From positions 1 to 48,908 of the forward strand of contig NZ_JAIVLB010000025.1 in assembly GCF_020524495.1 (NCBI RefSeq): a stretch of 48,908 nucleotides of DNA, given 5' to 3'. This stretch comes from Bacillus stratosphericus (GTDB lineage: Bacteria; Bacillota; Bacilli; Bacillales; Bacillaceae). A program made the translations under genes and the position numbers. Below are positions 24,184 to 33,319 of the stretch, piece by piece; positions within the stretch are counted from its first letter, which is position 1, and the number at the start of each line of letters is the position of its first letter. The notes beneath the pieces were generated by a model. It was given only the letters and a program-made list of their open reading frames with translations. It ran no database searches and had not been told where the DNA came from.

Positions 24184-24538
24184 TTAATGCCAAGCATTCA
24201 TACCACCCTTGATATTCGTCATATGGGTAAATCCTTGTTTCTTTAATATGTTGGCTGCCTGCATACTTCTCATCCCGCTTTGGCATATCACATAGACCCC
24301 TTTTTCCTTCGCAAGCTGATGTGCTTGTTCTTTTAACTGAGGTAAGGGGATATTTTAAAATCCTTTTATATGGTTTGTTTGAAATTCGACGGGAGATCGA
24401 ACATCAATCAGTTGCTGATCTATACAATGCCCGTTTAGCTTCCATATCGGCTGCTTTGATTTGTTTCACACCCCGGACGGGAAGAAAATGACTCACAAGC
24501 AAACCGATGACGATGATGAACAAAAGCGTTTGAATCAT
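24184..24538 (-). pseudogene. Membrane-anchored rhodanese, broken by a frameshift and a stop
   Basis: ATG 24538 (ggggtg upstream) opens MIQTLLFIIVIGLLVSHFLP, a membrane anchor, then VKQIKAADMEAKR. Near 24430 the frame is lost. A second frame continues QQLIDVRSPVEFQTNHIKGF, a TAA (one base change from the expected Lys codon AAA), then NIPLPQLKEQAHQLAKEKG, VYVICQSGMRSMQAANILKK and IKGGMNAWH ending at TAA 24184. The active-site Cys loop CQSGMRS is intact. It sits in the yrk operon between yrkE and yrkF, so loss is recent or tolerated through yrkF. Confidence 0.85.
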
Positions 24539-24552
24539 GTGTTATCACCCCA

Positions 24553-25035
24553 CTAAATAAATAAATTCACATTCCCGATTTCAGCCTCTGCTAAATATGA
24601 AGCAACACCGGCATATTGAATGTCAGCTAATAATTCATTCTCCTGCAGCCCTAAAAGATCCATCGTCATTGTACATGCTACGAGATTAATCTCCTGTTCC
24701 TTTGCCATATCAATGAGCTGCGGCAAGGTCATGGCATTATGCTTTTTGATGACGTGCTTAATCATCTTCGGTCCCATTCCTGCAAAATTCATTTTTGACA
24801 GCCCCATTCGATCAGCACCGCGCGGCATCATTTTGCCAAACATTTTTTCTAAAAATCCCTTCTTCAATGGCACCATCTCTTCCTTACGCAAGGCATTCAG
24901 CCCCCAAAAAGTATGAAAAATAGTGACCTCATGATCATAAGCTGCTGCGCCATTTGCAATAATATAAGCGGCCATCGCTTTATCATAATCTCCACTAAAT
25001 AAAACAATCGTCGTCCGTTTCTTCTGTTCTTCCAT
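24553..25035 (-). CDS. yrkE: DsrE/DsrF-like sulfur-transfer protein YrkE
   Basis: 160 residues of the DsrE/F-like family: TTIVLFSGDYDKAMAAYIIA nucleotide-like fold entry, HTFWGLNALRKEE, a Met/Gly-rich loop (MFGKMMPRGADRMG, MNFAGMGPKM), and the conserved Cys in LVACTMTMDLLGL. B. subtilis YrkE has the same length. DsrE-like proteins bind a sulfane sulfur on that Cys and hand it to TusA-type carriers, here YrkI and YrkF. First gene of the operon; the promoter at 25110-25136 overlaps a CstR site. aaggagg precedes ATG 25035. Confidence 0.9.
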   Translation of the reverse strand: MEEQKKRTTIVLFSGDYDKAMAAYIIANGAAAYDHEVTIFHTFWGLNALRKEEMVPLKKGFLEKMFGKMMPRGADRMGLSKMNFAGMGPKMIKHVIKKHNAMTLPQLIDMAKEQEINLVACTMTMDLLGLQENELLADIQYAGVASYLAEAEIGNVNLFI

Positions 25036-25055
25036 TATGCTCCTCCTTATCTAAA

Positions 25056-25071
25056 ATACCCATGGGGGTAT
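25056..25071. promoter_or_regulatory. CstR/CsoR-type operator in the yrkE leader
   Basis: ATACCCATGGGGGTAT, a 16-base palindrome of the TAcCCC-n-GGGgTA class bound by CsoR/CstR repressors, between promoter and ribosome site of yrkE. Confidence 0.8.
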
Positions 25072-25093
25072 ATCGAAAACAAAAAATATACAA

Positions 25094-25136
25094 ATACCGG
25101 TAAGGGTATATTATAACAAGTAGAAAAATTCGTCAA
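25094..25136 (-). promoter_or_regulatory. yrkE promoter with overlapping CstR operator
   Basis: Minus strand TTGACG (25131-25136), TATAAT (25110-25115, 15-base spacer; TAATAT at 17 is an alternative). The operator ATACCGGTAAGGGTAT (25094-25109) touches the -10 element, so bound repressor would block initiation. Confidence 0.78.
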
Positions 25137-25158
25137 CCTCCAAAGGCTGAGGAATTTC

Positions 25159-25419
25159 TTACCGGCTTTTCACCAATAGTTCAACCGCTTCTTTCACAAG
25201 ACCCTCCGTATCCTTGCCTTGTTCAAGACTTTCACGGACACATTGCTCAAGATTTGTACTCACAATCACACCCATTGCCCGATCAATGGCATTGCGTGAT
25301 GCAGACAGCTGCGTCACCACCTCGCGGCAATCCTTTCCCTGCTCCATCATCGCAAGGACACCTTTGATCTGCCCTTCAATTCGGCGAAGACGATTCTTCA
25401 TCTGCTGATTATATTCCAC
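25159..25419 (-). CDS. cstR: CstR-like persulfide-sensing repressor (YrkD)
   Basis: 86-residue all-helical protein of the CsoR family (RRIEGQIKGVLAMMEQGKD, SRNAIDRAMG). Counting from GTG 25419, the two sensing cysteines fall at Cys31 and Cys60, exactly the CstR positions. The copper-binding His of CsoR (H-L-x-x-C) is replaced by Asn56 (NLEQC), so it should sense persulfide/sulfite by forming di- to tetrasulfide bridges, not Cu(I). Three palindromic operators flank it. GTG 25419 is nine bases after ggag; a TTG two codons earlier is too close. It is transcribed toward the yrk operon but separated from yrkE by its own promoter. Confidence 0.92.
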   Translation of the reverse strand: MEYNQQMKNRLRRIEGQIKGVLAMMEQGKDCREVVTQLSASRNAIDRAMGVIVSTNLEQCVRESLEQGKDTEGLVKEAVELLVKSR

Positions 25420-25459
25420 GTACAAACACTCCTTTCTATTCTTTCTATGAACAGATAGT

Positions 25460-25483
25460 ATACCCTAAGAGGTATTTAGTCAA
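25460..25483 (-). promoter_or_regulatory. cstR promoter with CstR operator in the spacer
   Basis: TTGACT (25478-25483 on minus) and a -10 about 17 bases on (TACTAT). Operator ATACCCTAAGAGGTAT (25460-25475) fills the spacer. This predicts autoregulation. Confidence 0.75.
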
Positions 25484-25499
25484 ACATGATGATTCAGTA

Positions 25500-25713
25500 T
25501 AAAAAATAATGACAGCATTCGTTTGATATCGAGTGAGATCACCAATTTATGAAACCAGCCAAAATGATCAATGATTATACCAATGGTCAGCTGTCCAGCA
25601 ATATTCGAGGCAATCACACCAATTCGCGGAACAGCAATAACCGTAAGTATTAAATAAGCCGTTCCAAGAAATACCGCACTAAGCTGCCACTTCGGAGCAT
25701 TCAGCAGATTCAA
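25500..25713 (-). pseudogene. YdcZ/DMT-type transporter remnant
   Basis: The frame holds FLGTAYLILTVIAVPRIGVI and AGQLTIGIIIDHFGWFHK, the C-terminal helices of the DUF606 (YdcZ) small transporter family (APRIGxAntxxxxiAGQLixsliIDHFGWFG). The N-terminal half is absent, and the end runs into the cstR promoter. A hairpin (25715-25742) lies at its upstream border. Confidence 0.7.
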
Positions 25714-26062
25714 AAGAAGCCCGCTCTCAAAGGGCTTTCAAATCTTAGAAGCCAAAGCACTATCGGTTATTTTCCCCCGTACCTTTGTTAAAGTAGTGCC
25801 ATCTAAAATCAAACAAAATGGCCTTAAACCCCTTTACACTCAAAAAGATTTGATCAATTAATTTATTTACTCATTTGATAAAGAAATAAAAATGATATTT
25901 TCTTCAACATGCTCATAAACCCGTGAACTGGTTTCCATAGGGAAAAGAAGCATTTAATAAAGCAAAAAAAGAAAACAAACCGATATTGGTAAGTATTGGA
26001 TATAGCTGTTGCCACTGATGGCATGTTTATTAGAATATCATTAAGATAAAAAGCTAATCAGT
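25714..26062. other. Intergenic debris with one hairpin
   Basis: AAAGCCC / GGGCTTctttt on the minus strand (25715-25742) looks like a terminator of a lost gene. A minus-strand fragment DGTTLTKVRGKITDSALASK (~25750-25810) looks protein-like but is unassigned. Nothing else is supported. Confidence 0.45.
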
Positions 26063-27298
26063 CTATTTTCCATCGACCCTTACAACATCATTAATCTGTG
26101 AGCTTTGATTTGACTTTCTGAATGTAAGTATAGCAAAAAGTGAAGAAGTTAAATACAGCAAAAATGCAAAATAGTAGACATACACAACACCAATATAGTC
26201 AGAAATCAAGCCTATAATAAATACTGAAAGAGCGAATATTAAATAATAAAGATTATCCTTAGCAGCATATAATTTAGATAGCACATCCTCCGATGTAACT
26301 TTTTGGATATAAGTTTGTTGTGAAATGTCTCTTAGTTGATAAAAGGGCCCCATTAAAACAACCAAAATTAGAGATATCCATGCTGTTGTGTTAATAGCAT
26401 AAAAAAGCACCATTATACAAACTATATAAGAACCTGTTATGATTGCTTTTATTAAATGCTTTTGAAGCCTGATAGAGAAAATTGTTATTAGAATTCCCCC
26501 TAAAATACTTCCTGCATAGTAACTGGTATTAATAAAGCCCCACCATTGCTCCCCTTTTTTCAGCACTTCATTTACAAATACCAGAGTTATACCTCCAATC
26601 CAAATTCCCGAGGCAATACCTTCTAAAATATCCATAGTGGTTATAGTTCTCATATAATCCTTTTTACTAAAAAGAATGGACCAACCAGTTTTGATACTTT
26701 CCCATTTCGGTCTTTTTGTAGCCTCTTTTACCTTTCTAGTCTTTAACTGTAATGACGAGAAAAAAGAAACCATCAATAGAGTTAAAGTGCAGATTAAAAC
26801 AAGATTGCTCCCAAAATAATTGATAGCAAGTGTTCCCACAGACCACCCGAGTAAAGCGAATGTTTGATCGGTGGTACTAATTAGGCTATTTGCTTTCCCT
26901 ATCTTTGTATTTTCTACTAGTTCAGGTATGAGCGAAATCCGAGATGGGGAAACAAATCCATCTGTAAACCCTGCTAGACCGATCAAAGAGTAAATAACTG
27001 TTAATTTCAGAACCTGATTTATTTCTAATGTTAGTACACCTACAATAATTGTAATTAACAAAAATTGCGCCAGCAGTGAAATACTTAAAATTTTCTTTAA
27101 TGGAGTTTTTTCAGTAGCTAAAGGGAATACAAAGGAACTCAGTAGTTTCCCAAACACATGTATTAGCATAACTACTGAAGCAAATGTTGCCGAATGCGTA
27201 ATCGAGAAGATAGTCAAAGTAATGGTCATTGTATATAATGATAAGGCAAGTTTACCAAAAGATATACTTCCCCATAAATAATAAAAAGATTTATTCAC
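26063..27298 (-). CDS. MFS transporter, likely acquired
   Basis: 411 residues, about 12 membrane segments, major facilitator fold of the MFS_1/macrolide-efflux-like type (TM1 ISFGKLALSLYTMTITLTIF; SLIGLAGFTDGFVSPSRISL in helices 3-4; GITLVFVNEVLKKGEQWWGF in the second half). Substrate unknown. GTG 27298 follows ggggg by six bases. The gene is clearly more AT-rich than neighbours. It lies between a YdcZ remnant and the amputated yyaL tail, so it probably arrived in an event that destroyed both. No regulator or partner gene adjoins it. Confidence 0.8.
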   Translation of the reverse strand: MNKSFYYLWGSISFGKLALSLYTMTITLTIFSITHSATFASVVMLIHVFGKLLSSFVFPLATEKTPLKKILSISLLAQFLLITIIVGVLTLEINQVLKLTVIYSLIGLAGFTDGFVSPSRISLIPELVENTKIGKANSLISTTDQTFALLGWSVGTLAINYFGSNLVLICTLTLLMVSFFSSLQLKTRKVKEATKRPKWESIKTGWSILFSKKDYMRTITTMDILEGIASGIWIGGITLVFVNEVLKKGEQWWGFINTSYYAGSILGGILITIFSIRLQKHLIKAIITGSYIVCIMVLFYAINTTAWISLILVVLMGPFYQLRDISQQTYIQKVTSEDVLSKLYAAKDNLYYLIFALSVFIIGLISDYIGVVYVYYFAFLLYLTSSLFAILTFRKSNQSSQINDVVRVDGK

Positions 27299-27754
27299 CT
27301 TTTTCCCCCTTCGTTTCTAAACTTCGTAAATACACCTTTTATAAATTTCCCTGGTTCTTTCTTCCTCCAATAATCTATTCAATCTCTAATAAAAGACTGT
27401 CCTCAAACCCTCAAATATCTAATGGTTGGATGATATTCATTGTAGGAATGGATACGGATTCATCCGGATCATGTATTAACAATAACATAAATTTAGGCAT
27501 CCATTTTATGGTTATTGTTAAAATATTTTCTTTATATGGTTTTTTTCACTTCTGTGATAAAGGGAAGACATTTCCCTGGATAATTACCCCCACAACAATA
27601 TGTGTATTTATTTAAAACTTGCAGTAAAGCTCTCCAAAAGAGAATTTACCTGCAAGTTTGTTTATTATTGACATTAAAAGTTAATAAAGTTTTCGTTGTT
27701 AATGGCTTTATCTTTATTCCCGACTAAATCTCCAAATACAAGTATATTACCGTA
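27299..27754. other. AT-rich intergenic region with a long hairpin
   Basis: A large imperfect stem AAACTTGCAgTAAA / TTTAccTGCAAGTTT (27615-27658) could end a transcript on either strand. A 128-codon plus frame (27229-27615) overlaps the MFS start and has no ribosome site or family features; I do not count it. A TTGACA at 27667 lacks a -10 partner. Confidence 0.45.
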
Positions 27755-28018
27755 ACTTCTAAGAAACGAGAAATCATCATTCTTGGAAAAAACGTCGACC
27801 CTCGCAAAGAGCAGCTTTTAAAAGCACTTCAGAAACGTTTCATGCCTTTTGGTATATTGACCGCCGAAACAGGAAATGACCTGACACAGCTCGCACCATT
27901 TGCAAAAGATTACAAAACAATCGGCGGCAAGACGACTGTGTATATTTGTGAAAACTACAGCTGCCGCCAGCCGATCACTCATATCGACGAGGCGATGGAA
28001 CAATTATTCCACGATTGA
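27755..28018 (+). pseudogene. yyaL (thioredoxin-domain DUF255 protein), C-terminal fragment
   Basis: The frame TVTSKKREIIILGKNVDPRK, then PFAKDYKTIGGKTTVYICEN, then YSCRQPITHIDEAMEQLF ends at TGA 28016. This is the C-terminal end of the ~690-residue YyaL / spermatogenesis-associated 20 family (KTTVYICENFxCxxPT). Only ~87 residues survive, without start or promoter. The break lies at the border of the AT-rich MFS insertion. Confidence 0.85.
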
Positions 28019-28164
28019 CTTTGTCATATGATGACTGCGAGAAGACAAAACGAGGACAAGTAGAAAAAAATGTCAATCCGATAACAAATCGTCTGTATGG
28101 TTTTATTTTTCATCTAAAACGGTTAGAATGCACTCTAGATGTTCTCATACCGAAGGGAGAGAAA

Positions 28165-28923
28165 ATGATGAAAAAGGTATCATATACACTCATCGCTTGT
28201 CTGTTATCTGTGGGGCTGGCAGCCTGCTCATCAAACGATGCCAAACAGGATAAGCAAAACGATTCAGCAAAGCAGGCAGACCAAAAAGAGCAGCTAAAGC
28301 AAATGGAAGACATGCAAAAGAAGTTAGACGCACAAAAAATTGACGATCAAAAGGTCGTTGCGACCGTCAACAAAGACAAAATCACAGGCAGTGAATACAA
28401 TAGCGCATTATCCACCATTCAAGGGCAGTTTCAGCAAACAGGGCAAGACCCAACATCTAAAGAAGGAGCACAAGAAGTCAAAAAACAAACCATTGAAGCA
28501 CTTGTAGGTCAAGAGCTCATCCTGCAAGATGCTGAGAAGAAAGGCTTCAAAGCCTCTGACAAGCAAGTAGATAAGCAGCTAAAAGAAGAAAAGAAACAAT
28601 TTAAAGACAACGCTCAATTCGAAGAAGCACTCAAAAAGAGCGGACTCACAATAGATCTGCTAAAAGGTGAAATTGCCGACAGCATCAAATACAGCCAATA
28701 TGTCGAAAAAGAAATCAAAACAGCGTCTATCTCTGAAAAAGACGTCAAAGCGTACTATGATCAATACGCCGAACAAATAAAAAAACAAAAGCAAAAAGCA
28801 CCAGAATACAAAGATGTGAAATCACAAATCAAAAAACAGCTAGAATCTCAAGAAAAGCAGAAAGAAATACAAAAAGAAATTGAAAAACTAAAGAAATCTG
28901 CGAAAATTGATGTGTCCACTTAA
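28165..28923 (+). CDS. SurA-N-domain lipoprotein (PrsA-related, no PPIase domain)
   Basis: 252 residues. Lipoprotein signal with lipobox LAAC at about residues 18-21, then a Lys/Gln/Asp-rich linker (~22-60) and a SurA N-terminal-like chaperone domain (VVATVNKDKITGSEYNSALS, EALVGQELILQDAEKKGFKA, DKQVDKQLKEEKKQFKDNAQ). It ends in a charged coiled-coil-like helix. The PPIC rotamase domain of PrsA is missing. It should act outside the membrane, perhaps as a holding chaperone for secreted proteins. ATG 28165 (or 28168) follows gggag. It forms its own unit with a strong terminator. Confidence 0.82.
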   Translation: MMKKVSYTLIACLLSVGLAACSSNDAKQDKQNDSAKQADQKEQLKQMEDMQKKLDAQKIDDQKVVATVNKDKITGSEYNSALSTIQGQFQQTGQDPTSKEGAQEVKKQTIEALVGQELILQDAEKKGFKASDKQVDKQLKEEKKQFKDNAQFEEALKKSGLTIDLLKGEIADSIKYSQYVEKEIKTASISEKDVKAYYDQYAEQIKKQKQKAPEYKDVKSQIKKQLESQEKQKEIQKEIEKLKKSAKIDVST

Positions 28924-28931
28924 CCGCCTAT

Positions 28932-28962
28932 GAAAAAATCCGCCATTGTGCGGATTTTTTTC
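28932..28962 (+). terminator. Terminator of the SurA-N lipoprotein gene
   Basis: AAAAAATCCGC / GCGGATTTTTT stem with T-run, ten bases after the stop. Confidence 0.9.
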
Positions 28963-29084
28963 GTCACTTGATGAAGTTTTTTCCGAAATTATGACAAAAG
29001 CCTCATTATAAACCTCTCCTCCATCCGATATGATGGGATTACAAAAGAAGGCGTTATCAATTCTTTTGTCTCTGAAAAAGTACA

Positions 29085-29125
29085 AGATCGAAGGCAGATC
29101 TAAGACTTTTTTTAGTCAATCGGAC
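29085..29125 (+). promoter_or_regulatory. Possible GlpP-type leader hairpin before glpT
   Basis: AGATCgaaggcAGATCT forms a small inverted repeat followed by aagacttttttt in the ~110-base leader. In B. subtilis glp leaders end in a terminator that GlpP overrides when glycerol-3-phosphate is present. The stem here is short, so this is tentative. Confidence 0.35.
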
Positions 29126-29146
29126 ATCTACAAGAGGAGGATCTTT

Positions 29147-30481
29147 ATGTTTAAATGGTTTAAACCCGCTCCGCATATCGACAGGCTCGATGATGCCAAA
29201 ACAGACGAGACCTATAAACGGCTGCGGCTGCAAGTCTTTTTAGGTATATTTATCGGGTATGCGGGCTATTATTTGTTACGCAAAAATTTTGCCTTTGCCA
29301 TCCCTTATTTACAGGAAGAAGGATTCACCAAAAGTGAACTAGGCTTTGTGCTAGCGGCTGTCTCCATCGCTTATGGCTTTAGTAAATTTATCATGGGCAT
29401 AATATCAGATCGCTGTAACCCAAGATACTTTTTAGCAACCGGCCTTTTTCTATCAGCCCTTATCAATATCCTATTTGTTTCATTTCCATGGGTGACATCC
29501 AGTGTATGGATCATGTTTTTATTCATGTTTTTAAACGGATGGTTTCAAGGAATGGGCTGGCCACCATGCGGACGTACAATGGCGCATTGGTTTTCAATCA
29601 GTGAACGGGGAACGAAAATGTCCATTTGGAACGTCGCCCACAATATTGGCGGGGGTATCCTTGCACCACTCATCACATTAGGTATTGTGCTGTTTGCGAC
29701 TTGGAAAAGTATCTTTTTCTTCCCTGCCATCATTGCCATTATCGTCTCCTTCGTGATCATTCTTCTCGTTCGGGACACCCCGCAATCCGCTGGTCTTCCG
29801 CCAATCGAAGAATATCGAAACGACTATCCGGCTCAAACATATGAAGATCAAGAAAAAGAATTAAAAGTGAAAGAGATCTTATTTAAATATGTACTCAACA
29901 ATAAATTCCTTTGGTATATCGCCATTGCCAACGTCTTTGTGTACTTCGTTCGTTACGGTGTCGTAGACTGGGCACCTACTTATTTAACGGAGGCAAAGGG
30001 GTTCTCACCAGAGCATTCACGCTGGTCTTATTTTCTGTATGAATATGCAGGCATTCCCGGTACATTATTGTGTGGATGGATCAGTGACCGCTTCTTTAGA
30101 AGCCGCCGTGCACCAGCAGGCGTAATCTTTATGGTTGGTGTTTTAATTGCAGTTCTCGTTTACTGGTTAAACCCTGCTGGCAATCCAATGATTGATAACA
30201 TTGCCCTCATCAGCATCGGCTTTTTGATTTACGGGCCTGTCATGCTGATTGGACTTCAAGCGATTGATCTCGCTCCTAAAAAAGCTGCTGGTACTGCTGC
30301 CGGGCTCACAGGCTTTTTTGGATATATTGGCGGATCTGCCTTTGCCAATGCGATGATGGGCGTAGTAGTGGATCACTATGACTGGACAGGAGGCTTCATT
30401 TTACTGGTTGGTTCTTGTGTGCTTGCGATTGTCTTCCTTGCCATGACATGGAATACAGGAAAGCGTGTAGAGCAAGCTTAA
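29147..30481 (+). CDS. glpT: Glycerol-3-phosphate:phosphate antiporter GlpT
   Basis: 444 residues, the B. subtilis GlpT length; organophosphate:phosphate antiporter branch of the MFS, 12 helices. Landmarks: [20 protein letters not shown] with the substrate-binding Arg region ([13 protein letters not shown]), [31 protein letters not shown], and in the second half [14 protein letters not shown]. It imports glycerol-3-phosphate (and fosfomycin) in exchange for phosphate. ATG 29147 with agaggagg six bases upstream is chosen over the longer open frame from 29030. It is followed by glpQ, which supplies its substrate outside the cell. Confidence 0.95.
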   Translation: MFKWFKPAPHIDRLDDAKTDETYKRLRLQVFLGIFIGYAGYYLLRKNFAFAIPYLQEEGFTKSELGFVLAAVSIAYGFSKFIMGIISDRCNPRYFLATGLFLSALINILFVSFPWVTSSVWIMFLFMFLNGWFQGMGWPPCGRTMAHWFSISERGTKMSIWNVAHNIGGGILAPLITLGIVLFATWKSIFFFPAIIAIIVSFVIILLVRDTPQSAGLPPIEEYRNDYPAQTYEDQEKELKVKEILFKYVLNNKFLWYIAIANVFVYFVRYGVVDWAPTYLTEAKGFSPEHSRWSYFLYEYAGIPGTLLCGWISDRFFRSRRAPAGVIFMVGVLIAVLVYWLNPAGNPMIDNIALISIGFLIYGPVMLIGLQAIDLAPKKAAGTAAGLTGFFGYIGGSAFANAMMGVVVDHYDWTGGFILLVGSCVLAIVFLAMTWNTGKRVEQA

Positions 30482-30573
30482 TGAAAATCACATAAAAGAT
30501 TCATATCCGCTCAACATTCCCTTTACATCTATTCCTTATGATAAAGGAAGTTACCGTAGAAGGAGGAAAAAAT

Positions 30574-31455
30574 ATGAATAAAAGTAGATTACTTGCTTTC
30601 GTGTTACTCTCTTTTGCTTTACTGTCTGTTGTGGCGGTGCCGACCACCATATCGGCACATGAAAATCTTTTATCTCCAGATCGTATTCTAAACGTTGCAC
30701 ATCGCGGAGCATCAGGGTATGCACCAGAGCATACCCTGGCTTCCTACCGGCTCGCCACAAAGATGAATGCGGATTACCTTGAACTCGACCTTCAAATGAC
30801 AAAGGATGGACATCTCATCGTCATGCATGATGAGACCGTTGACAGAACCACAAACGGAACAGGCTGGGTCAAAGATCTCACACTTGCGGAAATCAAACAG
30901 CTCGATGCCGGCGCATGGTTTAACCAAGCTTATCCTGACAGACAAAATGCCAACTATATTGGTCAGCGAGTACTCACATTAGATGAGGTGTTACGCTATT
31001 TCGGCAAACGAGAGAATTATTATATTGAAACAAAAAAACCAGACCTTTATCCGCAAATGGAAAAAAAATTATTGGCCACCTTAAAAAAACATCACCTTCT
31101 CGGTAAACATGCTAGAAAAGGGCAGGTTATCATCCAATCCTTTAGTCAAGAGAGTCTGTTAAAACTACAGAAACTAGCCCCTCACCTTCCGAAAGTACAG
31201 CTATTAGACAGAACCCAAATGACGAACATCACAGACAATCAGCTCGACATGATCAAATCTTACGCGGTGGGTGTCGGACCGAATTTTAGAGCATTAACAC
31301 CTGAGAATGTGCAGCAGGTAAGAAGCCACGGGCTCCTCCTTCATCCATATACGGTCAACAGCGAAGCAGACATGACACGTCTACTGCAATACGGTGTCAC
31401 CGGCCTGTTCACCAACTTTCCAGACGTCTTTCAGCGTGTAAAAGCTTGGATGTAA
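30574..31455 (+). CDS. glpQ: Secreted glycerophosphodiester phosphodiesterase GlpQ
   Basis: 293 residues with an N-terminal signal peptide (~1-29, cleavage near TISA-HEN). GDPD domain: NVAHRGASGYAPEHTLASY with the catalytic His-Arg and Glu, ELDLQMTKDGHLIVMHDETV carrying the metal ligands and second His, then the C-terminal NFRALTPENVQQVRSHGLLL and GVTGLFTNFPD. It splits glycerophosphodiesters (and can trim teichoic acid ends) to glycerol-3-phosphate plus alcohol for GlpT to import. ATG 30574, aaggagg upstream. It follows glpT by 92 bases and ends at a strong terminator, so a glpTQ operon. Confidence 0.95.
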   Translation: MNKSRLLAFVLLSFALLSVVAVPTTISAHENLLSPDRILNVAHRGASGYAPEHTLASYRLATKMNADYLELDLQMTKDGHLIVMHDETVDRTTNGTGWVKDLTLAEIKQLDAGAWFNQAYPDRQNANYIGQRVLTLDEVLRYFGKRENYYIETKKPDLYPQMEKKLLATLKKHHLLGKHARKGQVIIQSFSQESLLKLQKLAPHLPKVQLLDRTQMTNITDNQLDMIKSYAVGVGPNFRALTPENVQQVRSHGLLLHPYTVNSEADMTRLLQYGVTGLFTNFPDVFQRVKAWM

Positions 31456-31460
31456 ACAAC

Positions 31461-31492
31461 AAAAGCCTTGCGGCCGGACCGCAAGGCTTTCT
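31461..31492. terminator. Terminator shared by glpQ and the convergent permease
   Basis: AAAGCCTTGCGG / CCGCAAGGCTTT perfect 12-base stem with a five-base loop between the two converging stop codons. Confidence 0.9.
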
Positions 31493-31493
31493 A

Positions 31494-32882
31494 TTATTTC
31501 ACTGTTTGATTAGTCGATGCTGTTTGAATAGGCTCCCGCTTTCCAATCCCAAATACAAAAAAGCTAAGCGCCACTAAAGCCAAGAACACAATTCCCACAA
31601 TAAGAGAAATGCGCGTATCCTGATTAATGAACATAAACACAAGAACCATCAGTAAGAAACCAATTGTGACATAATTAGAAAATGGAGCTAATGGCAATTT
31701 AAACGGATGCTTGTCAAGCACTACACCCTTTGCCTTTCTGAAGCCGATATGACTAATTAAAATCACAAACCAAGGCACCATACCAGGAAGGACACTCGCA
31801 CTATACACATAGACGAAAATATTTGGGGGAGAAACATAATTTAAGACAACCCCAACCGCCAAACCAACAAGCACAGCGATTGTACCAAAATACGGCACAC
31901 CATTCTTTGAAATTTTTGTAAAGAAAGCCGGTGCCTGTCCATTCACACCTAATGTATAAAGCATACGTCCCGCACTGAAAATACCACTATTACAGCCGGA
32001 CATCGCTGCTGTAATCACAACAAAGTTAATGATACCAGCAGCCGCTGTAATCCCAATTTTCGCAAACGTCGCCACAAAAGGACTTCCAAGGGTATTTAGC
32101 TGATCCCAAGGATACACGGTCACAATGACAAAGATCGCACCGATATAGAAAATCAAAATACGCCAGATGATACTTTTAATTGCACTTGTCAACGTCTTTT
32201 GCGGATTTTGCGCCTCACCTGCTGTAATCCCAATCAGCTCTACCCCTTGATAGGCAGCAATGACAAGCGACAATGCAAATAAAAAGCCACTAAATCCACC
32301 TGTAAAGAACCCGCCATGTGCCCAAAGGTTAGACAAACCAATCGCTGTTCCACCATTTCCAAATCCAAAGAAAATAATGCCTAAACCCGCAACGATCATT
32401 AAAATAATTGTCACAATCTTGATCATGGCAAACCAAAATTCGAACTCACCGAACGACTTAACCGAAATCAAATTGGCCGCACCTAAAATGATCATAGCGA
32501 TTAATCCTGGAATCCACGCCGGTAATTCCGGGAACCAATATTTCATATAAGCCCCTACAGCAATAATTTCAGACATCCCGACAATGACCCACTGGAACCA
32601 GTTACTCCAAGCAGTTAAATACCCTGCAAGCGGATGAATATATTGATGTCCAAATGTAGCAAACGATCCCGTACTCGGTTCAAGGTATAACATTTCTCCC
32701 ATCGCACGCATAATAAAAAAGATAAAAATTCCACACACTGCGTAAGCCAAAAGAACCGATGGACCTGTCCATTGAATGGCCTTAGCTGACCCCATAAATA
32801 AGCCAACACCAATTGTGCCGCCAAGCGCAATCATTTGAATATGACGAGCACTTAACCCTCTCTTTAATTCCTTTTGAGCCAC
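31494..32882 (-). CDS. Amino-acid permease, AAT family (YtnA/AapA-like)
   Basis: 462 residues, 12 membrane segments. APC/AAT signature at the N-terminus: [20 protein letters not shown], then [38 protein letters not shown] and [18 protein letters not shown]. The B. subtilis relatives include AapA (D-alanine, glycine, D-serine), YtnA, YdgF and others; I cannot pick one. GTG 32882 is seven bases after ggggg. It converges on glpQ and shares its terminator. It is unrelated in subfamily to the YfnA-type permease at 2 kb. Confidence 0.88.
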   Translation of the reverse strand: MAQKELKRGLSARHIQMIALGGTIGVGLFMGSAKAIQWTGPSVLLAYAVCGIFIFFIMRAMGEMLYLEPSTGSFATFGHQYIHPLAGYLTAWSNWFQWVIVGMSEIIAVGAYMKYWFPELPAWIPGLIAMIILGAANLISVKSFGEFEFWFAMIKIVTIILMIVAGLGIIFFGFGNGGTAIGLSNLWAHGGFFTGGFSGFLFALSLVIAAYQGVELIGITAGEAQNPQKTLTSAIKSIIWRILIFYIGAIFVIVTVYPWDQLNTLGSPFVATFAKIGITAAAGIINFVVITAAMSGCNSGIFSAGRMLYTLGVNGQAPAFFTKISKNGVPYFGTIAVLVGLAVGVVLNYVSPPNIFVYVYSASVLPGMVPWFVILISHIGFRKAKGVVLDKHPFKLPLAPFSNYVTIGFLLMVLVFMFINQDTRISLIVGIVFLALVALSFFVFGIGKREPIQTASTNQTVK

Positions 32883-33059
32883 TTTTCTTCCCCCTCATCA
32901 ACAAACAACATTGAAAATAAAAAAAGTCAGAATTTTCATTCTAATTAAGAATCATCAACCTTTCGTTGTATATTATCATAATAAATCTACTATTAAAAAA
33001 CAATTGTTTTTTTGAGGAAAACACTATTAACAAAATATTCTGATATGAAAGGGAATTAA

Positions 33060-33252
33060 ATTGTTTTATATTGATATACTGAATCGAAGGGTGAAAATCG
33101 CTCCAATGTAAATCAAAAATCTTTACCTCACCCGCATCCGGTTTTAACAAGTTCATGGTCATTTTGATGGTGATCAACTTACCGGCACCATTTTCCCCAA
33201 TAAACCCTGTGACAAAGTCTTTCTTCACTTGCAAATCAAGATCCTGAGCCAT
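33060..33252 (-). pseudogene. ABC-transporter ATPase, N-terminal remnant
   Basis: QDLDLQVKKDFVTGFIGENG then AGKLITIKMTMNLLKPDAGE resembles the N-terminus of YtrB-type ATPases. The Walker A Thr/Ser after GAGK is Leu, and similarity ends at about residue 60, where sequence becomes AT-rich and unrelated. Neither Q-loop nor signature motif remains. Confidence 0.75.
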
Positions 33253-33270
33253 TTTTTAATGAAATTCAAC

Positions 33271-33304
33271 TAAAAAAACCACACAGCTCTTCAGCTATGT
33301 GGTC
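33271..33304 (-). terminator. Terminator of the DUF418 gene
   Basis: ACCACATAGCT / AGCTGTGTGGT stem on the minus strand followed by TTTTTTTA, 16 bases after the DUF418 stop. Confidence 0.85.
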
Positions 33305-33319
33305 CTCCTACAAATCGAT

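Noticed and set aside
27229-27615. 128-codon plus-strand frame
   Set aside because: Overlaps the start of the MFS gene on the other strand, no family features or ribosome site; a hairpin nearby is ambiguous.
29030-29146. Longer start for GlpT
   Set aside because: Crosses the leader hairpin; agaggagg and family length support ATG 29147.
32920-32955. Possible CodY box upstream of the AAT permease
   Set aside because: AATTTTCATTCTAATT matches only the left half of the CodY consensus.
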